Positions 38,347-46,536 of a stretch of DNA of 64,000 nucleotides are shown here, piece by piece. Position 1 is the first letter of the stretch; each line of letters opens with the position of its first letter. Below the pieces are notes generated by a model. It was not told the origin of the DNA and did not search any database. It saw nothing but the letters and a program-made list of their open reading frames with translations. A program made the position numbers and the translations under genes. The stretch is from VBDM01 sp964430565. GTDB taxonomy: Bacteria > Pseudomonadota > Gammaproteobacteria > Burkholderiales > SG8-39. Where the stretch lies: assembly GCA_964430565.1 (NCBI GenBank), contig CAYSFD010000018.1, positions 184,216 through 248,215 on the forward strand. The letters are read 5' to 3'.

Positions 38347-40320
38347 TTACCCGGATACGCTGCCCAGGAATCCGCCCACCACCAGGATCAGCAGTATCAG
38401 GCCAAAGGCGATCAGCGTGATGCCGAGCACCCGGGAACCGAGCGTCATGGGGCGCGACGGAGCATCGACCAGGTGCCTGGCAAGCTCGCCCGTCTTGACC
38501 AGCCGCTCGTACTCGAGCGCGTGCTCCCGCCTGAATTCCTCCAGCGCCACCGTGCCGGTGAACATCACGATGTCCGGCGGCGGCAGCTTGTCCGGCCGGA
38601 AGTGGTTGTTGAAGAAGTGCACAGTGAACAGGAACACCGCGGCGAGGATCGCCTCCTCTCCGTGCACCAGCGTTGCGATGTTGAACACCCACCCGGGCAG
38701 GACTGACGCGATCGCTTCCTTGAACACCAGCATCATGCCGCTCCCGCCGATGATGGCCATGCCCCAGAACACCGCCCAGTAGTCGAATTTCTCCCAGTAC
38801 GTCCACCGGTCAAGGGCCGGCCGCGGTCCCTTGCCGAGGAACCACTTGAACATGGCCAGCATATCCCACAGATCCTTCCAGTTCGGCATCAGCGAGGTCG
38901 GCCCGAACCAATTGGACAATTTCCATTTCGGAACCACCCGGATCGCCAGGTAGACGAGGTGGACGAAGAATATTCCCAGCATGATGGCCGCGCTCACCCG
39001 GTGCAGGATGCCCGCCGCTCGCGGGCCGCCCAGCGCATTCACGACGAACTTCGCCCAGCCGGTTTCGGCGTACAGCACCGCCATGCCGGTCAGCACCAGC
39101 ATCATCACGCTCAGCGCGAAGGCAAGATGGGCGATCCGCCACGCCAGCCCGAAGCGGCTGAAGTGCTTGCCTTGCAGTTGCGGCAATTCGCCGGTTACGA
39201 CGTGGGGCGCGCTCCTGCCCTCCCGGCGATCCCGGTATTCCCGGTAGAACCAGAGCGCCGAGTGCGTCCAGAAGAAGGCGAATACGCCCAGCAGGAGCGC
39301 GATCATGAATTTCGAAGCGACCCACATCGACGGGTAGCGGCCGTAATCGTGGGTGTTCGCGTGCGGCTGGAACGTGATGAATCCCGGGGTGGCTTCCGTG
39401 TGGCATTTCTGGCAGGTCTGCAGCCGGTTGTTCCGGTGCACGGTGGACTGGGGGTGGCTCACCCGCTGAATGCCGTGGCTGCCGTGGCAGTCGAAGCAGC
39501 TCGCGGTATAGGCATACCCCAGGGTGGATACCTGGCCGTGATAGGTGTTCGCGTAGGACTTCAGACTCTGCGAATGGCAGGTTCCGCAGTTCCTGGTGAT
39601 GACTAGCTTGATCGAATCCAGTTTGGGCCTGTCGACGTCATGCGTCGTATGGCAGTCCGAGCAGATCGGCGCCGCGGGGTTGCCGTTTCCCATGACCTGC
39701 CTGCCGTGGACGGAGTCGAGATATTCGTCACGCTGCTTGACGTGGCACTTTCCGCAAGCGTTGGGAATGCCCAGGCGCCAGTCCGCGCGGATGGGACTGT
39801 CCTTCGGGTAAACGTAGTGGGCGTCGTGGCAGTTGTAGCAGGTCGCGTTCGTGCGCGATTGGTCTTCCCGGCTGGGCCGCGCGTGAATGGATTTCATGTA
39901 GTGGTCAATTTGCTCCGCCACCACCCCGAGCCTCGGGAATTCCTGCGTCTTGTTTTCCTTCTTCGCGGTCTCCCACAAGTCCTGGTGGCATTGCACGCAG
40001 CCCACCTTGAGCGGACCGACTTTGTCGTGCGGGATCGCCGTGATGTCCTTGTGGCACTCGACGCACTGGCGCTTGCCGTGCACGCTCTTTTCGAACTTGT
40101 TCCCGACCACGTGCAGAGAGCGCATTCTTCCGTTCGCACCGGGCATCGCGAATCCCTCGTTCCCGTGACAACCCAGGCAGACCATGTTGTCGATCGAGGG
40201 CGGGGAAGTATCCTTGCTGCTGGCGGCATCTGCCGCGCGGGCGAACCCTCCGCCGAGGAGCGCCCCCGCGAGGCAGACCACGCCCGCCAGGGCGGCCGCT
40301 GCAAGCGTCAGCATCCTCAT
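38347..40320 (-). CDS. CbcL-like nonaheme c / cytochrome b fusion (putative quinol dehydrogenase)
   Basis: 657 residues from ATG 40320 (AGAGAG in front, signal peptide follows; an ATG 11 codons earlier is less likely). The periplasmic domain has nine CxxCH motifs (first at 48-52, last at 303-307). From about residue 335 follows a membrane domain with five or six helices and conserved histidines of the cytochrome b561/HydC type (for example LHRVSAAIMLGIFFVHL). Nine hemes c plus a diheme cytochrome b in one chain is the plan of Geobacter CbcL, an inner-membrane quinol oxidase used with low-potential extracellular acceptors. Function by analogy; heme count and architecture seen directly. Confidence 0.8.
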   Translation of the reverse strand: MRMLTLAAAALAGVVCLAGALLGGGFARAADAASSKDTSPPSIDNMVCLGCHGNEGFAMPGANGRMRSLHVVGNKFEKSVHGKRQCVECHKDITAIPHDKVGPLKVGCVQCHQDLWETAKKENKTQEFPRLGVVAEQIDHYMKSIHARPSREDQSRTNATCYNCHDAHYVYPKDSPIRADWRLGIPNACGKCHVKQRDEYLDSVHGRQVMGNGNPAAPICSDCHTTHDVDRPKLDSIKLVITRNCGTCHSQSLKSYANTYHGQVSTLGYAYTASCFDCHGSHGIQRVSHPQSTVHRNNRLQTCQKCHTEATPGFITFQPHANTHDYGRYPSMWVASKFMIALLLGVFAFFWTHSALWFYREYRDRREGRSAPHVVTGELPQLQGKHFSRFGLAWRIAHLAFALSVMMLVLTGMAVLYAETGWAKFVVNALGGPRAAGILHRVSAAIMLGIFFVHLVYLAIRVVPKWKLSNWFGPTSLMPNWKDLWDMLAMFKWFLGKGPRPALDRWTYWEKFDYWAVFWGMAIIGGSGMMLVFKEAIASVLPGWVFNIATLVHGEEAILAAVFLFTVHFFNNHFRPDKLPPPDIVMFTGTVALEEFRREHALEYERLVKTGELARHLVDAPSRPMTLGSRVLGITLIAFGLILLILVVGGFLGSVSG

Positions 40321-40386
40321 TGAAATTGACTCTCTGATTGCAAGGAATGCCATCCGCAGCCGGTTATCGCGATGAACGGATACCCG

Positions 40387-40677
40387 CTACTTCGCGGACA
40401 GTACTTGCCCGACTGCCGCCTTGAGCTCTTCGTCGGTGGCGATGGCTTTCGGGTGGCCTTTGCCTTCCTTGAGCTTGCCAACCAGCATGCCCGGGGCGCC
40501 TTTATCGTCCTTGTACTTGGCGGCCACGTCCTTAAATGCCGGTCCCACTTTCTTCTTGTCCATCTCGTGGCAATTCAGACATCCCTTGGCCTTCAGCACA
40601 TCCGCACCCGACTGCGCAAAACCCAGCCCAGCCGCCAGCGCCCCCGCTGCGGCGACGATCACAAGCACTGTCCTCAT
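40387..40677 (-). CDS. Small monoheme cytochrome c (c552/c551-like), copy 1
   Basis: 96 residues with a cleavable signal ending GFAQS. CLNCH after KAKG, then HEMDKKKVGPAFKDVAAKYK; the C-terminal half is Lys-rich. GGAGGA lies before the ATG. Nearly the same protein is encoded at 44274-44564 and 44814-45104. Here it sits inside the NrfD/FeS/CbcL-like operon, 82 bases after NrfD and 67 before the CbcL-like start, so it is a natural soluble electron acceptor of that complex. Confidence 0.9.
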   Translation of the reverse strand: MRTVLVIVAAAGALAAGLGFAQSGADVLKAKGCLNCHEMDKKKVGPAFKDVAAKYKDDKGAPGMLVGKLKEGKGHPKAIATDEELKAAVGQVLSAK

Positions 40678-40758
40678 CGCGATCCTCCATTCATCCGAGT
40701 TGAGATTATCCACTGCGGCTTCGGCTCCCGCAATTGGCGGCAAGCTTACTTCAAGAAA

Positions 40759-41979
40759 TTACGCGGCGCTGGCGTGAGGCGAGGGCGAAGAGAGTGCGGC
40801 TGTCTGCCAGGGTGGGAGCACCCGGACCGTCGCCCACAGGAGGAGAAGCGGCGCAACGGCCACCGCGACCGCAGTCAACAACCCTTCCCGGTGGAGAAGC
40901 ACGAGCTGATAGCTCAGCAGTCCCTTGCCGGTCTTGGCGATTTCCTGGCCGCCGATGACCACGTTCCAGCGCATCATCCAGACTTGGAACAGTACCAGCA
41001 ACGCGCTGACGGTCACGCCCACGATCAGCGCCTTGCCGGTGGTGCCTCGCCAGATCATGTACGAGAGCACCGCGAGCGGTAATAGGGCCCCGATGCTGAA
41101 TTGCAGGATGAAGAAAGGCACGAGGAGCGCGCCGGTTACGTACTCCACGATCATCTCGATCCCCTCGCGGCCTTTGTAGACGACGTTGGCGAATTCCAGT
41201 CCCTCCAGCGCCAGCGTAAACATCGCGAAACCCCAAAGCACATAAGCCAGACCCTTCAGACACTCCAGGTCAACCGCGATCTTGCGCAGCCGGCAGGACA
41301 GGACATAGAGGACGATCAGCAGCGCAACGCCGGAGATGACGGCGGAAAACAGAAACACGACCGGCATGAGATCGGAGGACCACCATTCCCGGGACTTGAG
41401 GGAGCCGAACAGGAACCCGACGTAGCCGTGCAGCCCGTGCGCGGAGGGTATGCCGATGACCGCCAACGCGAAAACCCATTTTTCGTCGTAACGCAGCGCT
41501 TTCGGGGAAAGATCGTCGGACCCGAGACTCACCACCTGCCACAGCCTCCCGATGAGCCCGCTCGTCTGCTGCGCCTGCCTCACGAAATAGGGCCGGAACA
41601 CAAACCAGATTTCCAGCATCAGCAGAATGACGTAGAAGCTGGCAAATAAACCGAAGACGGCCATGGCGGAGGTCCAGTGCGGCGTGAGCATGGTATTGAA
41701 CGCCCGCTGCGGATTGCCGAGGTGCAACAGCAGGGGCATGGGCACGAAGATCATGAAAGCGAGCGCCGTGAGCAAGGCGAACTGCCCCACGGGCTTGAAC
41801 CGCCCCATGCCGAATACATGATAAAGGCTGGAAACGGTAAAGGCGCCGGCCACCAGCCCCGTGAGATAGGGATAAACGACGATCAGCACGGTCCACGGGA
41901 TGACCGTCTCGTTGGGGTAGACGTAGCCCGTGTACGGGGCGACTTCAACAAGGCGTTCCAGCAGGCTGCCGGGTTCCAT
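40759..41979 (-). CDS. NrfD/PsrC-family integral membrane subunit
   Basis: 406 residues, about ten membrane helices, starting MEPGSLLERLVEVAPYTGYV. The ATG overlaps the TAA of the FeS protein gene (TAATG). NrfD proteins bind quinone and hold the electron-transfer subunits of polysulfide reductase, Nrf, alternative complex III and Geobacter CbcSTU-type complexes. The adjacent genes encode its FeS and multiheme partners; no molybdopterin catalytic subunit is present, which argues for a quinol:cytochrome oxidoreductase. Confidence 0.85.
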   Translation of the reverse strand: MEPGSLLERLVEVAPYTGYVYPNETVIPWTVLIVVYPYLTGLVAGAFTVSSLYHVFGMGRFKPVGQFALLTALAFMIFVPMPLLLHLGNPQRAFNTMLTPHWTSAMAVFGLFASFYVILLMLEIWFVFRPYFVRQAQQTSGLIGRLWQVVSLGSDDLSPKALRYDEKWVFALAVIGIPSAHGLHGYVGFLFGSLKSREWWSSDLMPVVFLFSAVISGVALLIVLYVLSCRLRKIAVDLECLKGLAYVLWGFAMFTLALEGLEFANVVYKGREGIEMIVEYVTGALLVPFFILQFSIGALLPLAVLSYMIWRGTTGKALIVGVTVSALLVLFQVWMMRWNVVIGGQEIAKTGKGLLSYQLVLLHREGLLTAVAVAVAPLLLLWATVRVLPPWQTAALSSPSPHASAA

Positions 41980-42821
41980 TAGCTCACCTCCTTGTCGATG
42001 CCTACATAAAAGACATTCGGGGCGTTGCCGGTCTCGGGTCGGAGCACCTGCACTCGGTTGTTGCGAATGAACAGGCTGATCGGGCTTTGCTTGTCGTTGC
42101 GATCGCCGAAAACGCGCGCGCCAACCGGGCACACCTCGACGCAGGCGGGCTGCAATCCTTTCGTGATGCGGTGATAGCACCAGGTGCACTTGTCCGAGAC
42201 CCCTTCCTTTGATTTGAAGAAACGCGCTCCGTAGGGACAGGCCTGCACGCAGTACTGACAGCCGATGCAATATTTGTGGTCGATGAGCACCACGCCGTCC
42301 TGGGTCCGGTAGGTGGCGCCGGTTGGGCACACCTGCACGCAGGCTGGATGCGTGCATTGGTTGCACAGCTTGGGCACGAAGAATGCCTTTTCCACCTTCG
42401 CGTCCTGGTAGCGGTTCGCGAAACGATATTCCCGTTCCGATCCGGAGGCTTCGATATTCACGGGGTCGTGGTGGCTGTCGACGCGTGCTCTCTTGTCGCC
42501 CTCGAGATAGACGTAGCGCTCCACCCAGGTGCGGAAGTGATGGGCGTCGCCGGGGACATCATTCTCGCGTTTGCACGCCTCGACGCAGCGCAGGCAACCG
42601 ATGCATTTGGTCGCGTCGACGCCAAAGGCCCAGCTGTGCTTGGTCCAGTCGTAGTCCTTCGTGGGAAACGAGCTGGGGCTGGATTCGTTCTTTGCCGCGA
42701 CTTTCTGCGTGCTGCCGAGGGTCCCGGCGGCCACGATGGCGCCCGCACACGTTGCGGTGCGACCGAGTTTGCGCAGAAATCTACGCCGCGCGAGCAATGA
42801 CGATATGGCTTCTCGTTTCAT
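41979..42821 (-). CDS. Tat-exported 4x[4Fe-4S] electron-transfer subunit (NrfC/PsrB-like)
   Basis: 280 residues from ATG 42821. N-terminal RRRFLRKLG followed by a hydrophobic Ala/Gly stretch is a twin-arginine signal. Four cysteine groups follow (CIGCLRCVEAC at 73-83, then CNQC...CVQVC, CIGCQYCVQAC and CTWC...CVEVC), enough for four cubane clusters. It faces the periplasm and relays electrons between the NrfD protein and the hexaheme cytochrome encoded just upstream. Confidence 0.88.
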   Translation of the reverse strand: MKREAISSLLARRRFLRKLGRTATCAGAIVAAGTLGSTQKVAAKNESSPSSFPTKDYDWTKHSWAFGVDATKCIGCLRCVEACKRENDVPGDAHHFRTWVERYVYLEGDKRARVDSHHDPVNIEASGSEREYRFANRYQDAKVEKAFFVPKLCNQCTHPACVQVCPTGATYRTQDGVVLIDHKYCIGCQYCVQACPYGARFFKSKEGVSDKCTWCYHRITKGLQPACVEVCPVGARVFGDRNDKQSPISLFIRNNRVQVLRPETGNAPNVFYVGIDKEVS

Positions 42822-43813
42822 GGTGCTTTCCTTGCCTCCGTAGCGGGCCGGCAGCTCTGCGCAGCGTAGTAGGCCGCGAGATTTTCGATGTCCGCGTCGC
42901 TCAGGCCCCTGACCACGGCCGCCATCATCGGGTCCTTGCGCAGGCCGCCCCGGAATGCCTTGAGCACGTTCACCAGGTAACCGACCTTCTGCCCGGCGAG
43001 GTGCGGCCACGCGGGATTGCTCGCGATGCCCGTGTCACCGTGGCAGGCCGCGCAATTCTTCGCCAGCCCCTTGCCGGTCGCCGCGTCACCGATGCGCGTC
43101 GTGTTGGGAACCGTGCGGCAACTCAGGCTGGCGTAATAGGCCGCGAGGTTCCGGATATCCCCGTCGCTGAGCGGTTGCGCCAAGGGTGTCATGACTACGT
43201 CCTTCTGATCCCCGGACTTGTAGGCCGCGAGTATCCTCGCCAGGTAGGCAGCGGATTGACCGGCCAGGTTCGGCCAGGTGTCGTTCGGGCTAATGCCTTC
43301 CGCGCCATGACAGCTGGCGCAAGCCGACGCGCGCTGTCTTCCGGCTGCCACATCGCCGGCCACTTTGATCGCGGCAGCCGCAATCTTGGGCGCATGAGGG
43401 TTGTGACAAACCTTGCACTGCTGACCGCCGGAGTGCTCGGCGACCTGGATCTGCGGCTGTGTGCCCGGGCGCCCCGGCATGGCCTCATGGCACAAGGTGC
43501 AAAGCTTTACCGTGTCCGCAGGGATCGGCAGTTTGCCTTTTTCGGGGTGCCCCTGGGCCGCGCCATGACAGGTTTCGCAGGTCACCGACTTGTGGTTGTT
43601 GGCTGACCACTGGGCGTGGCGCTCGCTGTGGCAACTCTGGCAGTAGCGTGCTGTCTTGTAGACCGGTTCCTGGGCGGCGATTTCGGGGACGGAGCTGGCG
43701 CGGTAGTGGCCGTATTCATAAAATGATTCGACGGTGAAAAACCATTTCGCGATCAGCGCGACTGCGCCGGAAGCGACAAGAAGAATAATCAGCCGAACGA
43801 TATGCTTAGGCAT
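42818..43813 (-). CDS. Membrane-anchored hexaheme cytochrome c
   Basis: 331 residues from ATG 43813; a TTG twelve codons earlier is a weaker choice. One N-terminal helix (about 5-25) anchors it. Four closely spaced motifs (CQSCH 58-62, CETCH 79-83, CTLCH 105-109, CKVCH 133-137) form a NapC/NrfB-like block, followed by two c4-like units (CASCH 165-169, CAACH 254-258). This mixture of a compact tetraheme block and two c4 domains is unusual. First gene of the operon, four-base overlap with the FeS subunit gene, FNR-type box upstream. Confidence 0.85.
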   Translation of the reverse strand: MPKHIVRLIILLVASGAVALIAKWFFTVESFYEYGHYRASSVPEIAAQEPVYKTARYCQSCHSERHAQWSANNHKSVTCETCHGAAQGHPEKGKLPIPADTVKLCTLCHEAMPGRPGTQPQIQVAEHSGGQQCKVCHNPHAPKIAAAAIKVAGDVAAGRQRASACASCHGAEGISPNDTWPNLAGQSAAYLARILAAYKSGDQKDVVMTPLAQPLSDGDIRNLAAYYASLSCRTVPNTTRIGDAATGKGLAKNCAACHGDTGIASNPAWPHLAGQKVGYLVNVLKAFRGGLRKDPMMAAVVRGLSDADIENLAAYYAAQSCRPATEARKAP

Positions 43814-43947
43814 GGTGGACCGTGCCAAATCGCGATCGGAAGGCAACACTGAACCACTGTTCTGTTCTTTTCTAAGCTCGTCACGCCCCTCTCAAGGTCG
43901 CCCTAAAGAATGGCCAACCACTTATATCAACGCGCGCCTTCGTGGCT

Positions 43948-43961
43948 TTGATCTGTGTCAA
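43948..43961. promoter_or_regulatory. FNR-type box (TTGATCTGTGTCAA)
   Basis: TTGAT-N4-GTCAA. TATAAG at 43926-43921 on the minus strand is correctly placed for a class II promoter feeding the hexaheme/FeS/NrfD/cytochrome/CbcL-like operon, leaving a leader of about 100 bases. Confidence 0.65.
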
Positions 43962-44121
43962 ATGTCGGGCAATCGCGCCGCGTGACAGGACGTGAAGAAC
44001 TCGACGTATTGGTCATCTCCAGGGCTCAGTTGAATCCGCCCAGAAGAGGAAGCCGTCAACGCCGCCCGCGACGAACGGCGCGCCAAGAACGCAAGCCTAT
44101 CGTTCACGACCGGCACGCAGT

Positions 44122-44135
44122 TTGATTTAGATCAA
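44122..44135. promoter_or_regulatory. FNR-type box, perfect consensus (TTGATTTAGATCAA)
   Basis: Perfect TTGAT-N4-ATCAA. GATAAT at 44156-44161 follows at class II distance, giving a start near 44168 and a leader of about 105 bases to the cytochrome c ATG at 44274. Confidence 0.7.
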
Positions 44136-44273
44136 AAGCAGCTGTCCGCAGAAAAGATAATGTCGCGGCATTGCGTCGCGATTCTGACCAAGACCGCCAA
44201 GGTGGAAGCGAGCTATCTGCTTCCGGGCCGTCGTGTGTTAAATTCACGTCCCCAACCGAGAGGAAGAAACCCG

Positions 44274-44564
44274 ATGAAGACGATACTATCAGTCGCGACC
44301 GTTGCCGGAATTCTGGCGGCGGGTTTGAGCTATGCCCAGTCCGGGGCGGACGTGGTGAAGGCCAAGGGTTGTCTCGCCTGCCACGAAATGGATAAGAAGA
44401 AGGTTGGCCCCGCCTACAAGGACGTGGCCGCGAAATACAAGGGCGACCAGGGCGCGGAAGGCAAGCTCGTCGCGAAACTGAAAGACGGCAAGGACCATCC
44501 CAAGATCGCGGCCTCCGACGCGGAACTCAAGGCGGCGGTCGGATACGTACTGTCCCTGAAATAA
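44274..44564 (+). CDS. Small monoheme cytochrome c, copy 2
   Basis: 96 residues; GAGAGGAAG precedes the ATG, which also starts the signal peptide (cleavage near SYAQS), so an in-frame ATG further upstream is not used. CLACH, then HEMDKKKVGPAYKDVAAKYKGD. It differs from copies 1 and 3 only in scattered positions and has its own perfect FNR-type box. Periplasmic electron carrier. Confidence 0.9.
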   Translation: MKTILSVATVAGILAAGLSYAQSGADVVKAKGCLACHEMDKKKVGPAYKDVAAKYKGDQGAEGKLVAKLKDGKDHPKIAASDAELKAAVGYVLSLK

Positions 44565-44574
44565 GCTTGCCCGG

Positions 44575-44762
44575 TTAGCGCCTGGCGGCCTCCGGACCGG
44601 CCCCGATGGGCGGCGGGGCGAGCAGCTTCTCGGCGAGCGGGAACACCTTCTCCTCTTCCTTGCGCATGTGGTCCCAGTAGTCCCGGCAAAACGCATCGAC
44701 CGCTGCGGCGAAGGCCGGAAACTCCTTGTTTCCGCCCTCCTCGTAGCGCACCAGGTATTGCG
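44575..44762 (-). pseudogene. Truncated duplicate of the hemerythrin gene
   Basis: The sequence nearly copies the 3' part of the hemerythrin gene at 45297-45887: same residues from YLVRYEEGG through FCRDYWDHMRKEEEKVFPLAEKLLA, then directly PPPIG and the same end. About 38 codons of the original are missing in frame, the 5' half is gone, and the left break is sharp at 44762. It is the remains of a duplicated cytochrome c-hemerythrin unit. Confidence 0.8.
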
Positions 44763-44813
44763 CGGTTCAGCGCAGGCGCTGCCTGGCGCGAGGCCGGTAC
44801 TGGATAGCGGGAT

Positions 44814-45104
44814 TTACTTCCGGGACAGCACGTATTGCACCATCGCCTTGATTTCGGCGTCGGAGGCCGCGATCGGGGGATGGGGTTTGCCCTCCTTGAG
44901 CTTTGCGGACAAGGTGGCCGCAGCGCCTTTGTCGTCCTTGTACTTGGCAGCCAATTCCTTGAACGCCGGCCCCACTTTCTTCTTATCCATTTCGTGGCAG
45001 TTAAGACATCCCTTGGCCTTCACCAGATCGGCGCCCGACTGGGCGTAGCCCGCGACCGAGGCCAGGATTCCCGCAGCAGCCAGAATCCATCGTATTGTCT
45101 TCAT
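44814..45104 (-). CDS. Small monoheme cytochrome c, copy 3
   Basis: 96 residues, AGGAG before the ATG, signal peptide ending GYAQS, CLNCH, then HEMDKKKVGPAFKELAAKYK. Opposite strand to copy 2, 250 bases away, with the hemerythrin stub in between. Perfect FNR-type box about 157 bases upstream. Same role as copies 1 and 2. Confidence 0.9.
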   Translation of the reverse strand: MKTIRWILAAAGILASVAGYAQSGADLVKAKGCLNCHEMDKKKVGPAFKELAAKYKDDKGAAATLSAKLKEGKPHPPIAASDAEIKAMVQYVLSRK

Positions 45105-45260
45105 GACGTCTCCTGTTTTGCGAAACTGCTTTCGGCCCTAAGTGCGAACCGGTTATCACACTATCTTCGTGCCCTGCAGCCGATTAATCCAATCCATCCG
45201 GCACGACGCCGCGGATCGGCTACCTTGTGTCGAAAGATATTAAATTGGCGTTCGTGGCAT

Positions 45261-45274
45261 TTGATCTAAATCAA
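45261..45274. promoter_or_regulatory. FNR-type box, perfect consensus (TTGATCTAAATCAA)
   Basis: Perfect TTGAT-N4-ATCAA just after the end of the hemerythrin gene. TATCTT at 45239-45234 is at class II distance on the minus strand, pointing at cytochrome c copy 3. Confidence 0.7.
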
Positions 45275-45296
45275 ACTCGTACCAAACATTGCCCGG

Positions 45297-45887
45297 TTAG
45301 CGCCTGTCGGCCTCCGGACCGATCCCGATGGGCGGCGGGGCCAGGCTGGCGATGCGCGTGAACAGCTTCTGGAAATCCTTGGTGTCGCGCTCCTCCGCGA
45401 GCGGATCGCGGTTTTCCTCGAAGGCGCGATCGATCGCCTCCCAGTCCGCCTTCGCGAGCAGCTTCTCGGCGAGCGGGAACACCTTCTCCTCTTCCTTGCG
45501 CATGTGGTCCCAGTAGTCCCGGCAGAACGCATCGACCGCCGCGGCGAAGGCCGGAAACTCCTTGTCTCCGCCCTCCTCGTAGCGCACCAGGTATTGCTCG
45601 AGCCGGCGCATCGAGTCCTCGCCGCTCGCGTGCTCCCTTTCAAGCTCCGCGATCACCGCGTCGGCCTGGGCGCCGCGCCGGCGCATCGCCTCGAACAGGT
45701 ACCGGTCCTCCTTAGGGTGGTGCACCCGCTCGGCAAACGTGTCCAGGTAATACAGCATCGCCCGGAACACACGCGTGTCGATCTTCGCCTTTCGCCCGCG
45801 AATCTCGTTAACCAGGTATTGCATGCCGTGCAATATCGCAGAAATCGAGCGATGCTCGTCGCCGATTATGGTTAACACCTTGTGCAC
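45297..45887 (-). CDS. Hemerythrin-like domain protein
   Basis: 196 residues from GTG 45887 (AAGGAAA eight bases upstream). The diiron-binding histidines and carboxylates of the four-helix bundle are visible: GDEHRSISAILHG, VHHPKEDRYLFE, EREHASGEDSMRR and DYWDHMRKEEEKVF. Such proteins sense or bind oxygen or NO, or store oxygen. The C-terminal tail (about 160-196) extends beyond the usual domain. It lies between a universal stress protein and cytochrome c copy 3. Confidence 0.87.
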   Translation of the reverse strand: MHKVLTIIGDEHRSISAILHGMQYLVNEIRGRKAKIDTRVFRAMLYYLDTFAERVHHPKEDRYLFEAMRRRGAQADAVIAELEREHASGEDSMRRLEQYLVRYEEGGDKEFPAFAAAVDAFCRDYWDHMRKEEEKVFPLAEKLLAKADWEAIDRAFEENRDPLAEERDTKDFQKLFTRIASLAPPPIGIGPEADRR

Positions 45888-45952
45888 TATGGTTTCCTTT
45901 CGACCCGAGGAAAACCGGCGAAGAGATCGACGTGACGGCGAAGAGTGCCGAT

Positions 45953-46396
45953 CTAGCGGTACACCAACACCGGTATCTTGGAGTGGCTCAGCACCTTGTT
46001 CGTCACGCTGCCCATGATCAGCGCGCTCAAGCCGCGGCGGCCGTGCGAGGCCATGAAAATCACGTCGCATTTCTGTTTTTGGGCCGCATCGACGATGCCC
46101 TCGTAAGGCGTGGTGGCTTTCAGGACCAGCCGGTGGAAAGGCACGCCGGCTGCCTTGGCCGACCGGCCGATCCTGGCAACATGCTTCTCCCCGGCCATCT
46201 TGCCGCGCCGCTCGAATTCGGCAGCCATCTTGGGACTGATCACGTAGCCGTCGCCGTACACGCTCGGCGCGAAAGGCTCGACTGCGTAATAACCGGTTAT
46301 CTTGGCGCCGGTTTCCTTTGCCAGCGCCACACCAGCCTTGACCGCTTTGAATGCGACCGACGAGCCGTCGGTGGGAATCAGAATATGCTTGAACAT
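45953..46396 (-). CDS. Universal stress protein, single UspA domain
   Basis: 147 residues, AAGGAG before the ATG. Start MFKHILIPTDGSSVAFKAV and the ATP-binding ending IFMASHGRRGLSALIMGSVTNKVL are typical. An FNR-type box with a TAGGAT -10 lies directly upstream, and the hemerythrin gene follows after 65 bases, so both may share a transcript. Confidence 0.9.
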   Translation of the reverse strand: MFKHILIPTDGSSVAFKAVKAGVALAKETGAKITGYYAVEPFAPSVYGDGYVISPKMAAEFERRGKMAGEKHVARIGRSAKAAGVPFHRLVLKATTPYEGIVDAAQKQKCDVIFMASHGRRGLSALIMGSVTNKVLSHSKIPVLVYR

Positions 46397-46458
46397 GGTC
46401 GCTCCTTGATGGAATCCCAAATCCAGAATAGATCCTAGGCGACACAGATGCTGCACCT

Positions 46459-46472
46459 TTGACCTGGATCAA
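46459..46472. promoter_or_regulatory. FNR-type box (TTGACCTGGATCAA)
   Basis: TTGAC-N4-ATCAA, 62 bases before the universal stress protein start. TAGGAT at 46437-46432 lies at class II distance on the minus strand. Confidence 0.65.
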
Positions 46473-46536
46473 AAGAGGCTCGGCAATACGGCCCGGCGCC
46501 TGATCGTCGATCTCCCGATCGACCCGGGCGCGGGAC

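Larger units (their letters stand above)
43814..44273. other. Intergenic region between divergent cytochrome operons
   Basis: 460 bases without a gene. It holds two FNR-type boxes, one for each direction, about 160 bases apart, each with its own -10-like hexamer. Nothing else was recognised between them. Confidence 0.6.

Noticed and set aside
40759..43813. A formate-dependent nitrite reductase (nrfABCD) operon
   Set aside because: NrfC- and NrfD-like genes are present, but there is no NrfA: no CxxCK motif and no catalytic pentaheme. The multihemes have other layouts.
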